NCBI RefSeq assembly: GCF_963663645.1
Contig: NZ_OY760503.1
Span: forward strand, 2,485,501 to 2,549,500
Source of the DNA: an uncultured Trichococcus sp.
GTDB taxonomy: Bacteria; Bacillota; Bacilli; Lactobacillales; Aerococcaceae
DNA: 64,000 nt
Direction: 5' to 3'
Both the position numbers and the translations under genes were made by a program. This document shows, piece after piece, positions 24,599-33,250 of the stretch. A model generated the notes under the pieces. The model saw only the letters and a program-made list of their open reading frames with translations. It did not search any database and was not told where the DNA came from. Numbering within the stretch: position 1 is the first letter of the stretch; each line of letters starts with the position of its first letter.

Positions 24599-25537
24599 TC
24601 AAATCAATAGTAATGATTTCAGGACCGTTATGAACACGACCAAACTGAACATCGAAAAGATGGTGGTGAATACGACGATTTGGCTCGCCAAGTCCGGGTC
24701 CCCGCCCATCTGTTGCGCCATCGTGTAACTGGATACGGCTGTCGGTCCACCCAGCATCGTCAGCATCGGCACTAGATTTTCTCCGGTCAAACCGTAAAGG
24801 ACAGCCAGCGTCAGGCCGAAGATCGGAATCAAAACCAACTTGAAAAATACCGTCATTGCCAGTTGGATACGCGCATTATTCAATGCGTCAAAGCGGAAAG
24901 TCCCGCCCATGACAATCAAAGCTAAGGGTGTGACCAAACCTTTGATGCCGCTCAACGTATCGTCGAGGAATAGAGGGAATCTCAATCCGGAAAAGCTGAT
25001 CAAAATTCCTGCAAGCGTACCGATGAACATCGGATTCTTAAGGATGTCCAGGATGATCCGACCGGGTTGGATTTTATGATCCGAATAGATGGAAAGCGCC
25101 ACGACCGACAGAACATTGTTCAAAGGGACGATGACCGCAATCAGTATCGATGTCATCCCCAACTGGCTTTCCGACAATAAGGAAGTAGCGATCGGCAAAC
25201 CGAACAGGACAAAATTGGATCGGAATGTCCCTTGCAGCATCACACCGCGTTTGGCATTGTCCTTTTCGATCCGCGGAATGAGCAATGCAAAAAGGCAGAA
25301 GACGCTCAATATAAGGCCGACAGTGAACAGGAGCACATCCACTCTGAAGGTGCTTCTGACATCCGCTTCGTAAACGTTCATCAGGAGATTGATCGGCAAA
25401 AAGAACCGAAAAATGGCGTTATTCAATTTTTGATAGGTCGTGCCGTCCAATAGACGTGCCCGCAATAATCCCTGTCCGATCAACATGTACAACAATAAAG
25501 GCATTACTGCGTTCAAAGCAATGGAAAAATTCTCCAA
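24599..25537 (-). CDS. AEC (auxin efflux carrier) family transporter
   Basis: 312 residues, about ten membrane spans in two five-helix halves. The pattern (LPINLLMNVYEAD; the N-terminal conserved Asn in FRSNFVLFGLPIA; a late MLGGPTAVSSYTMAQQMGGD) fits the AEC family of malate/organic anion or amino acid carriers. The start is TTG at 25537 with GGAGAGG 5 bases before it; the frame extends upstream but that part has no family resemblance. Substrate unknown; it is followed by a terminator. Confidence 0.78.
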   Translation of the reverse strand: MENFSIALNAVMPLLLYMLIGQGLLRARLLDGTTYQKLNNAIFRFFLPINLLMNVYEADVRSTFRVDVLLFTVGLILSVFCLFALLIPRIEKDNAKRGVMLQGTFRSNFVLFGLPIATSLLSESQLGMTSILIAVIVPLNNVLSVVALSIYSDHKIQPGRIILDILKNPMFIGTLAGILISFSGLRFPLFLDDTLSGIKGLVTPLALIVMGGTFRFDALNNARIQLAMTVFFKLVLIPIFGLTLAVLYGLTGENLVPMLTMLGGPTAVSSYTMAQQMGGDPDLASQIVVFTTIFSMFSLVVFITVLKSLLLI

Positions 25538-25819
25538 CTGATCCTCTCCGTTTCTGGAAGTAAAATGAATGTTACGTAGCCTACTTGAGTAATGAAAGGC
25601 TGAATCAAGCAACGATATCAGTGTACCATAGATTTTCCGAGAAGGGATATTGATCGTTTGGCCATTGTGTAGCTGATATAGCTTTAACTGGATATCATCA
25701 TTGCCACGAATTCCAAGAAATGTGTGGCGATTTCCGATCATTAACCCGTGAGTTATTCTTTGCTTGCGCTTTGAATAAAGCGGTATACTTGAGTAAAGCA
25801 GAGAACAGGAGTGGTCAAG

Positions 25820-26539
25820 ATGATTTATGAATTCAGGATTGCTGTCCGCGACATCGGCGTGCCTATTTGGCGGGATATCCAGGTGAACAGCGAAGAGACT
25901 TTCTACGATTTCAACAGCATCATCCAAGCGGCATTCAGTTGGAGCGGTTTTTTCGAACACCGTTTTGAAATCACGCGCTCCGGGGGTACAGACCTCCTTC
26001 CAATCATCATCGAAGAGACACCTTTGGATACTCTGGAAGATTACACGGACGAGAGCGACTTCAGGGAATACTCAAATGAAGAACGTGAAGATGTGGATGA
26101 AATCGAAGAAAATGATTACGACTATCACGATGAAAACGACAGCGCGGAAAATGAGGACCAGCAGCTGCAGAAATATTTCACAGATATCGATGATGCAGCG
26201 ACCTACATCTATTTCACGGATGCTGTCTTAGAAGTGGATATCCAACTCACGGAAATGGTTGCGCCTCGAGAAGATTGCAGCTATCCGATTTGTGTAGCCG
26301 CGGAAAACGCCAGTCCCGACGAAATGGAGGACCGCACCACTATTCTGCAGAATCGGGACAAATTGAAACTGTCGGATACAGAGGACCTGATCCGCTTGAT
26401 CAATTATGCATTATCCCAATTGGGTGATTCAGATGTTTTCGATCCGGAATACGAAGACTTCGGCTCAGAATATGCGATCGACACTAGCTGGGATGATGTG
26501 CTGCCTGAAGATTCGGAGGATTCGCCGTCCGATTTCTGA
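25820..26539 (+). CDS. Plasmid pRiA4b ORF-3-like protein (IS1096 TnpR-like family)
   Basis: 239 residues. The N-terminal half (MIYEFRIAVRDIGVPIWRDIQVNSEETFYDFNSIIQAAFSW...) matches the PRiA4_ORF3 fold, including the PxWR motif. The middle is strongly acidic (Asp/Glu-rich, about 75-115) and the C-terminus is acidic too. The family is widespread in Firmicutes and of unknown function; despite the IS-linked name no transposase is nearby. ATG at 25820 follows CAGGAGTGG. Confidence 0.72.
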   Translation: MIYEFRIAVRDIGVPIWRDIQVNSEETFYDFNSIIQAAFSWSGFFEHRFEITRSGGTDLLPIIIEETPLDTLEDYTDESDFREYSNEEREDVDEIEENDYDYHDENDSAENEDQQLQKYFTDIDDAATYIYFTDAVLEVDIQLTEMVAPREDCSYPICVAAENASPDEMEDRTTILQNRDKLKLSDTEDLIRLINYALSQLGDSDVFDPEYEDFGSEYAIDTSWDDVLPEDSEDSPSDF

Positions 26540-26547
26540 TCCATCTA

Positions 26548-26582
26548 TCAAAAAAGCATACCTGGGTGGTATGCTTTTTTGA
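26548..26582. terminator. Bidirectional terminator
   Basis: TCAAAAAAGCATACC (26548-26562) pairs perfectly with GGTATGCTTTTTTGA (26568-26582) around a 5-base loop. Confidence 0.88.
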
Positions 26583-26755
26583 CGTTTCTTAATATATGGT
26601 GGAACAGGTCATACTTTCTTAACAAAACAATCGTCATTCCGAAACAAATGCATCATAAATCTGTGTTATGATGTCGATTGAATGCTCCTGATCAACAGAA
26701 TAAGTTTTGAAACATCCGTTTTTCAGAGCAAATAGACATGCAAGGGGGATTAGGC

Positions 26756-27724
26756 ATGACCTACCCGATCATCATCGTTTTTCTTCTTGTCCTGACGTTT
26801 ATCCATATCTTAAGAAAACGCAATGGCAAGGGATCCAGATTTCCGTTCACAGCAGTGTTTCTCGGCGTTCTCTTCGGCTACCTGCAGCAAGGCACTGCTA
26901 TCGGCAGCATTATCGGCATTGCAGACCTCAGCCTTTACCTTTCACTCGCATTTTTTGGACTGGCCACTCTGCAGGTCCTATTTGGGAAAAACAAGCAGAA
27001 ACGCGAAGCAAATGCCCGTTTTCGCAGTGGCCTATCCGGCTTGCTCCTTGGGACAGGGTTCCTCTACCTGCACACCCAAACCAGCAGCGATCAGTTCATT
27101 GCCGCGCGGACAGGCATTTCCGGCCTGACGCTCTATTTGGCCATCGGCTGTTACACCCTAGCGTTCCTGTCCTTTTCGGCCAACTTGAATAAGTTGCTGA
27201 AGAAGCAAGGCACTCATTTCAGAAACGGCGTGCTCGGTGCGCTTTTCGGTACATTGTTCCTTTTCCTGGATACGCAAACGATTGCCGGCGACTTATTGGT
27301 GAACATCACGGGAGTGAACAGTCTGCTCCTGTATGCCGCACTCGTCAGTTATGCGATTACCGTATTCAGTATGCTTATGGAGGGCAACAAGCGCTTGAAG
27401 CTTGCCAGCGGAAACGCGAAGCGGGCGATCCTGTGTGCAGGCTTGGGCGGATTATTGAGATTCATCCATCTTAGGACTACTTTGGATGACCTGTTGGGTG
27501 TTTCCGGTTGGGTTGGCACCCTCTCGCTTGGACTCTTTATCGCAGCCGCAGTCTTCCTGACGCTGGATTTCCTCAAATCCGGCAAATTCAAAGGCAAGAA
27601 GCGTTCTGCTGCAAAATCTGCCAAACGAACGAAACCTGTCTTCACAGCGGAACAGCCCGTTGTCGAAAATGCGGAAGCAAACATTCTCTCACGGTCTGAA
27701 TACAGACGTAAACAAAATAGGTAA
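26756..27724 (+). CDS. Membrane protein with four internal repeats
   Basis: 322 residues, about eight or nine membrane segments and a basic, low-complexity C-terminal tail. Four homologous blocks lie near residues 30-77, 90-140, 156-206 and 223-273 (period about 65). The best copies share G-x-L-x-G-x-x-F-L-(Y/F)-L-x-TQT followed by a helix rich in Leu, Ala and aromatic residues; the first and last are diverged. I do not recognise a family. ATG at 26756 follows AAGGGGG. Function unknown. Confidence 0.6.
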   Translation: MTYPIIIVFLLVLTFIHILRKRNGKGSRFPFTAVFLGVLFGYLQQGTAIGSIIGIADLSLYLSLAFFGLATLQVLFGKNKQKREANARFRSGLSGLLLGTGFLYLHTQTSSDQFIAARTGISGLTLYLAIGCYTLAFLSFSANLNKLLKKQGTHFRNGVLGALFGTLFLFLDTQTIAGDLLVNITGVNSLLLYAALVSYAITVFSMLMEGNKRLKLASGNAKRAILCAGLGGLLRFIHLRTTLDDLLGVSGWVGTLSLGLFIAAAVFLTLDFLKSGKFKGKKRSAAKSAKRTKPVFTAEQPVVENAEANILSRSEYRRKQNR

Positions 27725-27750
27725 CCTCGGCAACTCGTTGCCAAAACAGC

Positions 27751-27793
27751 AAAAAGCAGCGGCCTCTCAGCATTTGAGAGCGCGCTGCTTTTT
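27751..27793. terminator. Bidirectional terminator
   Basis: AAAAAGCAGCG pairs with CGCTGCTTTTT, with an inner CTCTCA/TGAGAG stem. It ends convergent genes; its 3' edge touches the stop codon of the excisionase-like gene. Confidence 0.85.
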
Positions 27794-28023
27794 TAGTCCT
27801 CATCCTTGATGTCGGGATCCTCCGGCAGAGGGGTGTTCAGGTACGCCTCCAGTTCTTGCTTGTACTTTTCCCTTTGCTCGATGAAAAGGTTGAACTGATT
27901 GCGGTTCAGGAGTATCTCATCATCCACGTGAATCGTGCGGATTTGACGTTCGCGGATCAAACGATGGATTTCGCTGACCGGCACTTCCAAATAGTCGGCC
28001 GTTTCTTGAATATTCAAATACAT
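27793..28023 (-). CDS. Excisionase-like small HTH protein
   Basis: 76 residues with a MerR/excisionase-type helix-turn-helix at the N-terminus (MYLNIQETADYLEVPVSEIHRLIRERQIRTI) and a charged helical tail with acidic end. Such proteins bind DNA; some assist recombinases, others regulate. ATG at 28023 follows GAAGGTG. It starts 77 bases after the proteasome-like gene on the same strand and may be co-transcribed with it. No recombinase is adjacent (the nearest is at 18.3 kb). Confidence 0.65.
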   Translation of the reverse strand: MYLNIQETADYLEVPVSEIHRLIRERQIRTIHVDDEILLNRNQFNLFIEQREKYKQELEAYLNTPLPEDPDIKDED

Positions 28024-28100
28024 AATAACACCTTCCACGAAGCTCGTTTCGTTAAGTTTACACTAAGTTCAGCAATTTTGGGGGAATTTTTTCTGTCTTC

Positions 28101-29357
28101 TTACCGCAGGAGGTTGATATCGGGATTGAAGTAGTTCTTCCGCTTGACCCAGACCGGGCCGTCCCCTTTCGTGATCAGGAGCACATCGATCGGACCACCG
28201 ACCGTTTCCATGGAAAAGGATATTTTCCCTTTGAAGGAAGTGATGTTGACCAGCGTTTCTGCAATCAGAGCGAGTTCCTCCTTCGGCATCGAATCGATCG
28301 TCATCAAAACGGGGGTCAAATGCCGTTCCTGCTTCATATTGTCGAAGGCATCCAGGCCCGATTCGACCAGCATCGCCTTCAGTTTGTTGATTTCCGAAGC
28401 GTCGCTTTCCTTCAAGAGCTTTTTCTCCGTCAGTTCCGAAACGAACTTTTCCAGGGTGGCCCGGAGCAGTTCCCCGAGGTCGGCCTCCAAATCCGGCGAT
28501 ATGCCGTTTATTACCGTATGGACCATGTCCTGCTGTGCAAATGGGACAATGGCTGAGGAACATCTGTCTTCGATAAAATCGTTCATCACAATCTGACGTA
28601 CGTTCAGCCGTTTCTTGATCACTCTATCGACTACACCAGAAATGTCGTATTGATAAATGCTGGGGAAAAGTTCATCGTAGCCGAAGCCGGCGATCACCAG
28701 GCCGGTGTAGGTGTCGGGATAGTAGCTGTCACTGTATAGGTAGTTTCGTACAATCTTATAAAGATCCGGCTTGAATTTATCGTAGAGATTCAAGCCAAGG
28801 AATACGGTATCGAAAAGATCTTTAAAAACATCGTCCATCTTTTCCCCATATCGTTCAGAGAAAACTTTGATGGGTGCTTTTTTGGTGATGCTCTTCATTT
28901 TTTCACTTTCTTTCAGTAACGCGGGAATCTTTTCCTGAACAGCTTTTTGGTAATCCTCCAAAGTGAATGCCCCAGGGGAAGGTGTATAAGTCGTATTCTC
29001 CAAAATATTGCTGACGTTCTCTGCATACCCGATGACGAGTACTTCGGTATAGATAGAAGAGTAGATTTCATCCACACTCTCAAGATAATTGAAAAATTCC
29101 GTACAGTAATCCCTCACTGAATCCAACGGGCGGGCACCTATTTTCTGATGGAAGCCTTTCACGATAATTTCCCAAGGAATCCCCATAAATTGAACGTTAC
29201 CGAACATCATGATCCCGATCGAGTGGGTCGGTCCAAGAGAAAAAATCTTATTGCCGGAATTGAAAATTTTCATTTGTTCGCTGTTCCCCATCGTCAAAGC
29301 CGAATCAGCCGCCAGGACCAATCCGTTCGCGTTCAATATCCCTACTTCAGCCGTCAT
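28101..29357 (-). CDS. Proteasome-fold Ntn hydrolase, 418 residues
   Basis: The N-terminus MTAEVGILNANGLVLAADSA has the proteasome beta/HslV/Anbu pattern. After removal of Met the nucleophile would be Thr1, with Asp17 exactly at the canonical spacing. Lys36 in SGNKIFSLG fits the position of canonical Lys33 with three extra residues. A later strand, LVIAGFGYDELFPSIYQYDISG (about 220-240), resembles the xxGxDxxGPxLYxxDxxG segment, and VGGPIDVLLITKGDGPVW near the end resembles the last strands. The protein is about twice the length of HslV or Anbu, with a long helical insertion (about 85-215) and another near 280-340. No HslU or other unfoldase is adjacent. GAGGAAG lies before the ATG. Confidence 0.7.
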   Translation of the reverse strand: MTAEVGILNANGLVLAADSALTMGNSEQMKIFNSGNKIFSLGPTHSIGIMMFGNVQFMGIPWEIIVKGFHQKIGARPLDSVRDYCTEFFNYLESVDEIYSSIYTEVLVIGYAENVSNILENTTYTPSPGAFTLEDYQKAVQEKIPALLKESEKMKSITKKAPIKVFSERYGEKMDDVFKDLFDTVFLGLNLYDKFKPDLYKIVRNYLYSDSYYPDTYTGLVIAGFGYDELFPSIYQYDISGVVDRVIKKRLNVRQIVMNDFIEDRCSSAIVPFAQQDMVHTVINGISPDLEADLGELLRATLEKFVSELTEKKLLKESDASEINKLKAMLVESGLDAFDNMKQERHLTPVLMTIDSMPKEELALIAETLVNITSFKGKISFSMETVGGPIDVLLITKGDGPVWVKRKNYFNPDINLLR

Positions 29358-29410
29358 GACGCTTCCTCGCTTTCTCTAGAAACCTGTTAAAAAAACGCTT
29401 CCTTATCTCC

Positions 29411-29439
29411 ATTATAGACTTCCCTGGACCTTTTCTCAA
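29411..29439 (-). promoter_or_regulatory. Promoter of the proteasome-like gene
   Basis: Minus strand: TTGAGA (29434-29439), a 17-base spacer and TATAAT (29411-29416), about 54 bases before the start codon. Confidence 0.75.
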
Positions 29440-29483
29440 AACATTAGCGGTGCCATAGTAACTTTGGCTGCTGCCTGGCCCAA

Positions 29484-29522
29484 TAAAAAAGACCAGTCGC
29501 CACAATTAGGCGGCGACTGGTC
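29484..29522 (-). terminator. nifJ terminator
   Basis: GACCAGTCGCC (29491-29501) pairs perfectly with GGCGACTGGTC (29512-29522), followed on the minus strand by T6ATT. Confidence 0.9.
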
Positions 29523-29532
29523 CGGATTGAAG

Positions 29533-32500
29533 CTAGTCAGTGTAGGATTCCAAGCGTGCATAGGACTGATAACGGTCTTTTGCTGCAAGGAGGCTTTCGT
29601 CGAAGATCGCCTGTACATGCTCCACATCATACTGGTTATACAATGAAGAATAGCGGACTTCCTCCATCAGGAAATCCTGGAAACGTTCAAACTGTGGTTC
29701 CTTGGAATCCAACTTGAACGGGTTTTTCCCTTTCAGTTTGTTTTCCGGGTGGAAGCGGTAAAGATGCCAATAACCGACATCCACAGCATCTTTTTCGTGC
29801 TCCTGCGATACGGTCAAACCGCACGTGATGCCGTGGCTGATGCATGGGGAATAAGCGATAACGATGGACGGACCATCGTAGGCTTCCGCCTCGGAGATGA
29901 CTTTCAAGGTATGCCGCGGATTCGCACCCATCGCAATCTGGGCGACATAGACGTACCCGTAGTTCATCATCATCATTCCCAAGTCTTTCTTGCGGACCGG
30001 TTTACCGCCGGAAGCGAACTCAGCGATGGCACCCAAGTTGGATGATTTCGAAACCTGTCCGCCTGTATTGGAATAGACTTCCGTATCCAATACGAGGATG
30101 TTCACATCTTCCCCGCTTGCGAGAACATGGTCGATACCGCCAAAACCGATATCATAGGCCCAGCCATCGCCGCCGATCATCCAAGTGGAACGCTTCATAA
30201 GATAGTCCTTATAATCCACTAGTTCATTGACCAATTGTTGGATCTCCTGATCCGTTGTGTCTGCAGTTTCCAAAGCGTGAATGTAGGCTTCGGCTAATTT
30301 GCGGGCACCATTTTTGTCGTTGAATCCTTCAGTCCAGGCTGTTGCTGCCGTTCTGAGCGAATCGTCGATCTGCAGGTTTAATAGCTTTCCAGTCAATTCC
30401 AGTGTCCGTTGGCGCAGTTGCTTCGTCGCATGGTGCATCCCCAGGCCGAATTCCGCATTATCCTCCAACAGGGAATTGGCCCAAGACGGCCCGCAGCCTG
30501 CTTCATTTGTCGTATACGGCGTGGAAGGAGCAGAGCCCCCATAGATGGACGAGCAGCCTGTCGCGTTCGCTATTTGCATGCGATCGCCCACTACTTGTGT
30601 GACCAATTTGATGTATGGCGTTTCGCCGCAACCAGCACAGGCACCTGAAAATTCGAATAGCGGTTGTTCGAACTGGCTGCCTTTCACCGTATTAATGCCG
30701 ACAGGATTTTCCTTGTGCGGCAGACGGATCATGTAATCCCAGTTATTGTTTTCCTCCAGATGATCCTCGCGGTTTTTCATCTCGATCGCTTTTTTGCGGG
30801 CGGGACAGGTCAGGACGCAGATGCCGCAGCCCGTGCAGTCGGCAGCGGACACTTGGATCCGGTATTTGTAGTCTTTGTATGGACGCATCCCATCCAGGAA
30901 TTCCACACCTTCAGGGGCATTGGCTGCCTCGTCTTCGGTGGCCAAGAACGGTCGGATAGCGGCATGCGGACAAACAAAGGAGCATTGATTGCACTGGATG
31001 CATTCCTCAGGGTTCCAGATTGGGATCTGGACGGCGATTTCGCGTTTTTCGTATTGCGTCGTCCCCTGCGGGAAAGTCCCGTCAGCCCGGTCCAGAAAGG
31101 CACTGACAGGCAATTGGTTGCCTTCCATCCGCTCCATCATGCTGGCGATGTTGCGGACAAAATCCGGTTCGCCCTTCAACAATTCCGGCTCATCCTGCGC
31201 ATCCTTCCAGCTGTCCGGAATGCTGATTTTTTGGACACCCTCCATGCCGGCATCGATCGCCTTCTCGTTCATGGAAATGATGGCTTCGCCTTTATGCCCG
31301 TATGACTTATGGGCCGCTTCCTTCATGCGCCGCATCGCCTCTTCAGCAGGTATGACCGGCAAGATTTTGAAGAAGGCTGCTTGGCAGATTGTGTTGATCC
31401 GTCCGCCTAGGCCGATTTCCTTGGCAAGGTTGATGGCGTCGATCGTATAGAAGTCAATCTCGTTTTGGGCGATGTACCGTTTCATCTTGGCTGGCAAGCG
31501 TTGTTCGAGTTCCTCTTCACGCCAATTGGTGTTCAGCAGAAAAGCGCCGCCGGGTTTAAGGTTTTTCAGCATGTCGTATTTTTTTACGTAGGCATGGTTG
31601 TGGCAAGCCACGAAATCAGCCTTTTCGATCAGATACGGCTCATGGATCGGCTCCTTGCCGAAGCGCAGATCGGAAATGGTGACCCCGCCCGATTTTTTCG
31701 AATCGTAGGAAAAATAAGCCTGTACATGCATATCGGTATGATCCCCGATGATTTTGATCGAATTTTTGTTGGCCCCGACTGTCCCGTCAGAACCAAATCC
31801 CCAGAACTTCGCCTCGAACGTGCCTTCCTGACGGACGTCGATCTGTTCATCGATCGCAAGCGATAGGTGGGTGACGTCATCGTTGATGCCGATAGTGAAG
31901 GGATGCTGCGGTTGCTCTTTTTTCATGTTTTTAAAGACTGCGAAAATTTGTTCCGGCGTCGTGTCCTTCGACCCCAAGCCATAACGTCCGCCGATGATCA
32001 TCGGACGATCAAGTCGATTGTTGAAGGCTGCCACGACATCCAAAAAGAGCGGTTCGCCGATGGATCCGGATTCTTTCGTGCGGTCGAGCACCGCGATCCG
32101 TTTTACGGAGTCAGGTAATGCCTTCAAAAAGTGCCCGACGCTGAACGGACGGTAAAGATGCACATTGAGGACGCCGACTTTTTCACCTGAACGGTTCAGA
32201 TAATCCGCCGTCTCGCAGGCAGTTTCATATACGGAGCCCATGCAGATGATGACCCGCTCGGCATCCACGGCACCGTAATAATTGAACAGGCGGTAGTCCC
32301 GACCCGTCAACTGGTTCATTTTTTCCATATAGCCTTCCACAATTTCCGGAACAGCATCGTAATATCTGTTCGCCGCTTCCTTAGTCTGGAAAAAGACGTC
32401 CGGGTTCTGGGCCGTTCCCCGCAATGTCGGATGGTTCGGGCTGAGGCTGCGCTCCCGGAATGCTTTCAAAGCGTCCTGATCGAGCATTTCCGCGAGGTCT

Positions 32501-33072
32501 TCATACGATTGTACCTCTATTTTTTGGATTTCATGCGAAGTCCTGAAGCCGTCAAAGAAATGCAGGAACGGCACGCGCCCTTTGATCGCCGCCAAATGGG
32601 CGACCGCGGCCAAGTCGGTGGCTTCCTGTACGCTGGCGGAAGACAACATCGCATAGCCGGTCTGTCTGCAGGCCATCACATCCGAATGGTCGCCAAAGAT
32701 GGAAAGCGCATGCCCTCCCACTGCACGAGCGGCGACATGGATGACGGATGGCAACAATTGACCGGCCATTTTGTATAGGTCAGGGATCATCAGCAACAAT
32801 CCTTGCGATGAGGTATAGGAACAGGCCAAAGCGCCCGCTTGCAGCGCTCCGTGCACAGTCCCGGCTGCGCCAGCCTCGGATTGCATCTGGGTTACTTTCA
32901 CAGTTTGGCCAAAGATATTCTTGCGGCCCTCCTGCGCCCAATGATCGACAGCATCGGCCATCGGGGAAGACGGAGTAATGGGATAGATCCCTGAAATTTC
33001 AGTAAAAGCGTAAGATGTATAGGCTGCGGCGGTATTGCCATCGACAGTCATATACATTTTTTCGTTGGACAT
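29533..33072 (-). CDS. nifJ: Pyruvate:ferredoxin (flavodoxin) oxidoreductase
   Basis: 1179-residue single-chain enzyme converting pyruvate and CoA to acetyl-CoA, CO2 and reduced ferredoxin or flavodoxin, central to anaerobic metabolism. Domains in order: pyrimidine-binding domain with ITPSSPMAD (near 30) and the TSSQGLLLMIPDLYK region, transketolase C-like domain, gamma domain, EKR-type region, two 4Fe-4S clusters (CIQCNQCSFVCP near 690; CTGCGICVLTCP near 745), a CAGCGETPY cluster/TPP region, and the TPP motif GDGWAYDIGFGG near 965. AAGGA lies before the ATG. It is monocistronic with its own terminator; the leader carries an inverted repeat. Confidence 0.95.
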   Translation of the reverse strand: MSNEKMYMTVDGNTAAAYTSYAFTEISGIYPITPSSPMADAVDHWAQEGRKNIFGQTVKVTQMQSEAGAAGTVHGALQAGALACSYTSSQGLLLMIPDLYKMAGQLLPSVIHVAARAVGGHALSIFGDHSDVMACRQTGYAMLSSASVQEATDLAAVAHLAAIKGRVPFLHFFDGFRTSHEIQKIEVQSYEDLAEMLDQDALKAFRERSLSPNHPTLRGTAQNPDVFFQTKEAANRYYDAVPEIVEGYMEKMNQLTGRDYRLFNYYGAVDAERVIICMGSVYETACETADYLNRSGEKVGVLNVHLYRPFSVGHFLKALPDSVKRIAVLDRTKESGSIGEPLFLDVVAAFNNRLDRPMIIGGRYGLGSKDTTPEQIFAVFKNMKKEQPQHPFTIGINDDVTHLSLAIDEQIDVRQEGTFEAKFWGFGSDGTVGANKNSIKIIGDHTDMHVQAYFSYDSKKSGGVTISDLRFGKEPIHEPYLIEKADFVACHNHAYVKKYDMLKNLKPGGAFLLNTNWREEELEQRLPAKMKRYIAQNEIDFYTIDAINLAKEIGLGGRINTICQAAFFKILPVIPAEEAMRRMKEAAHKSYGHKGEAIISMNEKAIDAGMEGVQKISIPDSWKDAQDEPELLKGEPDFVRNIASMMERMEGNQLPVSAFLDRADGTFPQGTTQYEKREIAVQIPIWNPEECIQCNQCSFVCPHAAIRPFLATEDEAANAPEGVEFLDGMRPYKDYKYRIQVSAADCTGCGICVLTCPARKKAIEMKNREDHLEENNNWDYMIRLPHKENPVGINTVKGSQFEQPLFEFSGACAGCGETPYIKLVTQVVGDRMQIANATGCSSIYGGSAPSTPYTTNEAGCGPSWANSLLEDNAEFGLGMHHATKQLRQRTLELTGKLLNLQIDDSLRTAATAWTEGFNDKNGARKLAEAYIHALETADTTDQEIQQLVNELVDYKDYLMKRSTWMIGGDGWAYDIGFGGIDHVLASGEDVNILVLDTEVYSNTGGQVSKSSNLGAIAEFASGGKPVRKKDLGMMMMNYGYVYVAQIAMGANPRHTLKVISEAEAYDGPSIVIAYSPCISHGITCGLTVSQEHEKDAVDVGYWHLYRFHPENKLKGKNPFKLDSKEPQFERFQDFLMEEVRYSSLYNQYDVEHVQAIFDESLLAAKDRYQSYARLESYTD

Positions 33073-33114
33073 AAAGGATTCCTTCTCTCAAATCGTATAG
33101 TTCACATAAAAGTG

Positions 33115-33178
33115 GTCGACTTTTCCAAAAATCGACAAATAAACGCACCTGATGCATTTGCATAATTACATTATAGCA
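33115..33178 (-). promoter_or_regulatory. nifJ promoter and leader inverted repeat
   Basis: An extended -10 (TGCTATAAT on the minus strand, 33170-33178) has no clear -35. About 30 bases into the expected transcript lies GTCGACTTTTCCAAAAATCGAC (33115-33136), a near-perfect inverted repeat, well placed for a roadblock repressor or RNA hairpin. It does not match a Rex box. Confidence 0.5.
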
Positions 33179-33250
33179 AAATAGTAAGTGCTCCGGTACA
33201 CAAAGACAGGCCTTTATTCCGGAATTCCCGAAAATTTGGAGGGTTCTTTT

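Noticed and set aside
27793-28023. Excisionase-like gene as partner of the recombinase at 18.3 kb
   Set aside because: They are about 9.5 kb apart with unrelated, independently terminated genes between; no shared repeats flank both.
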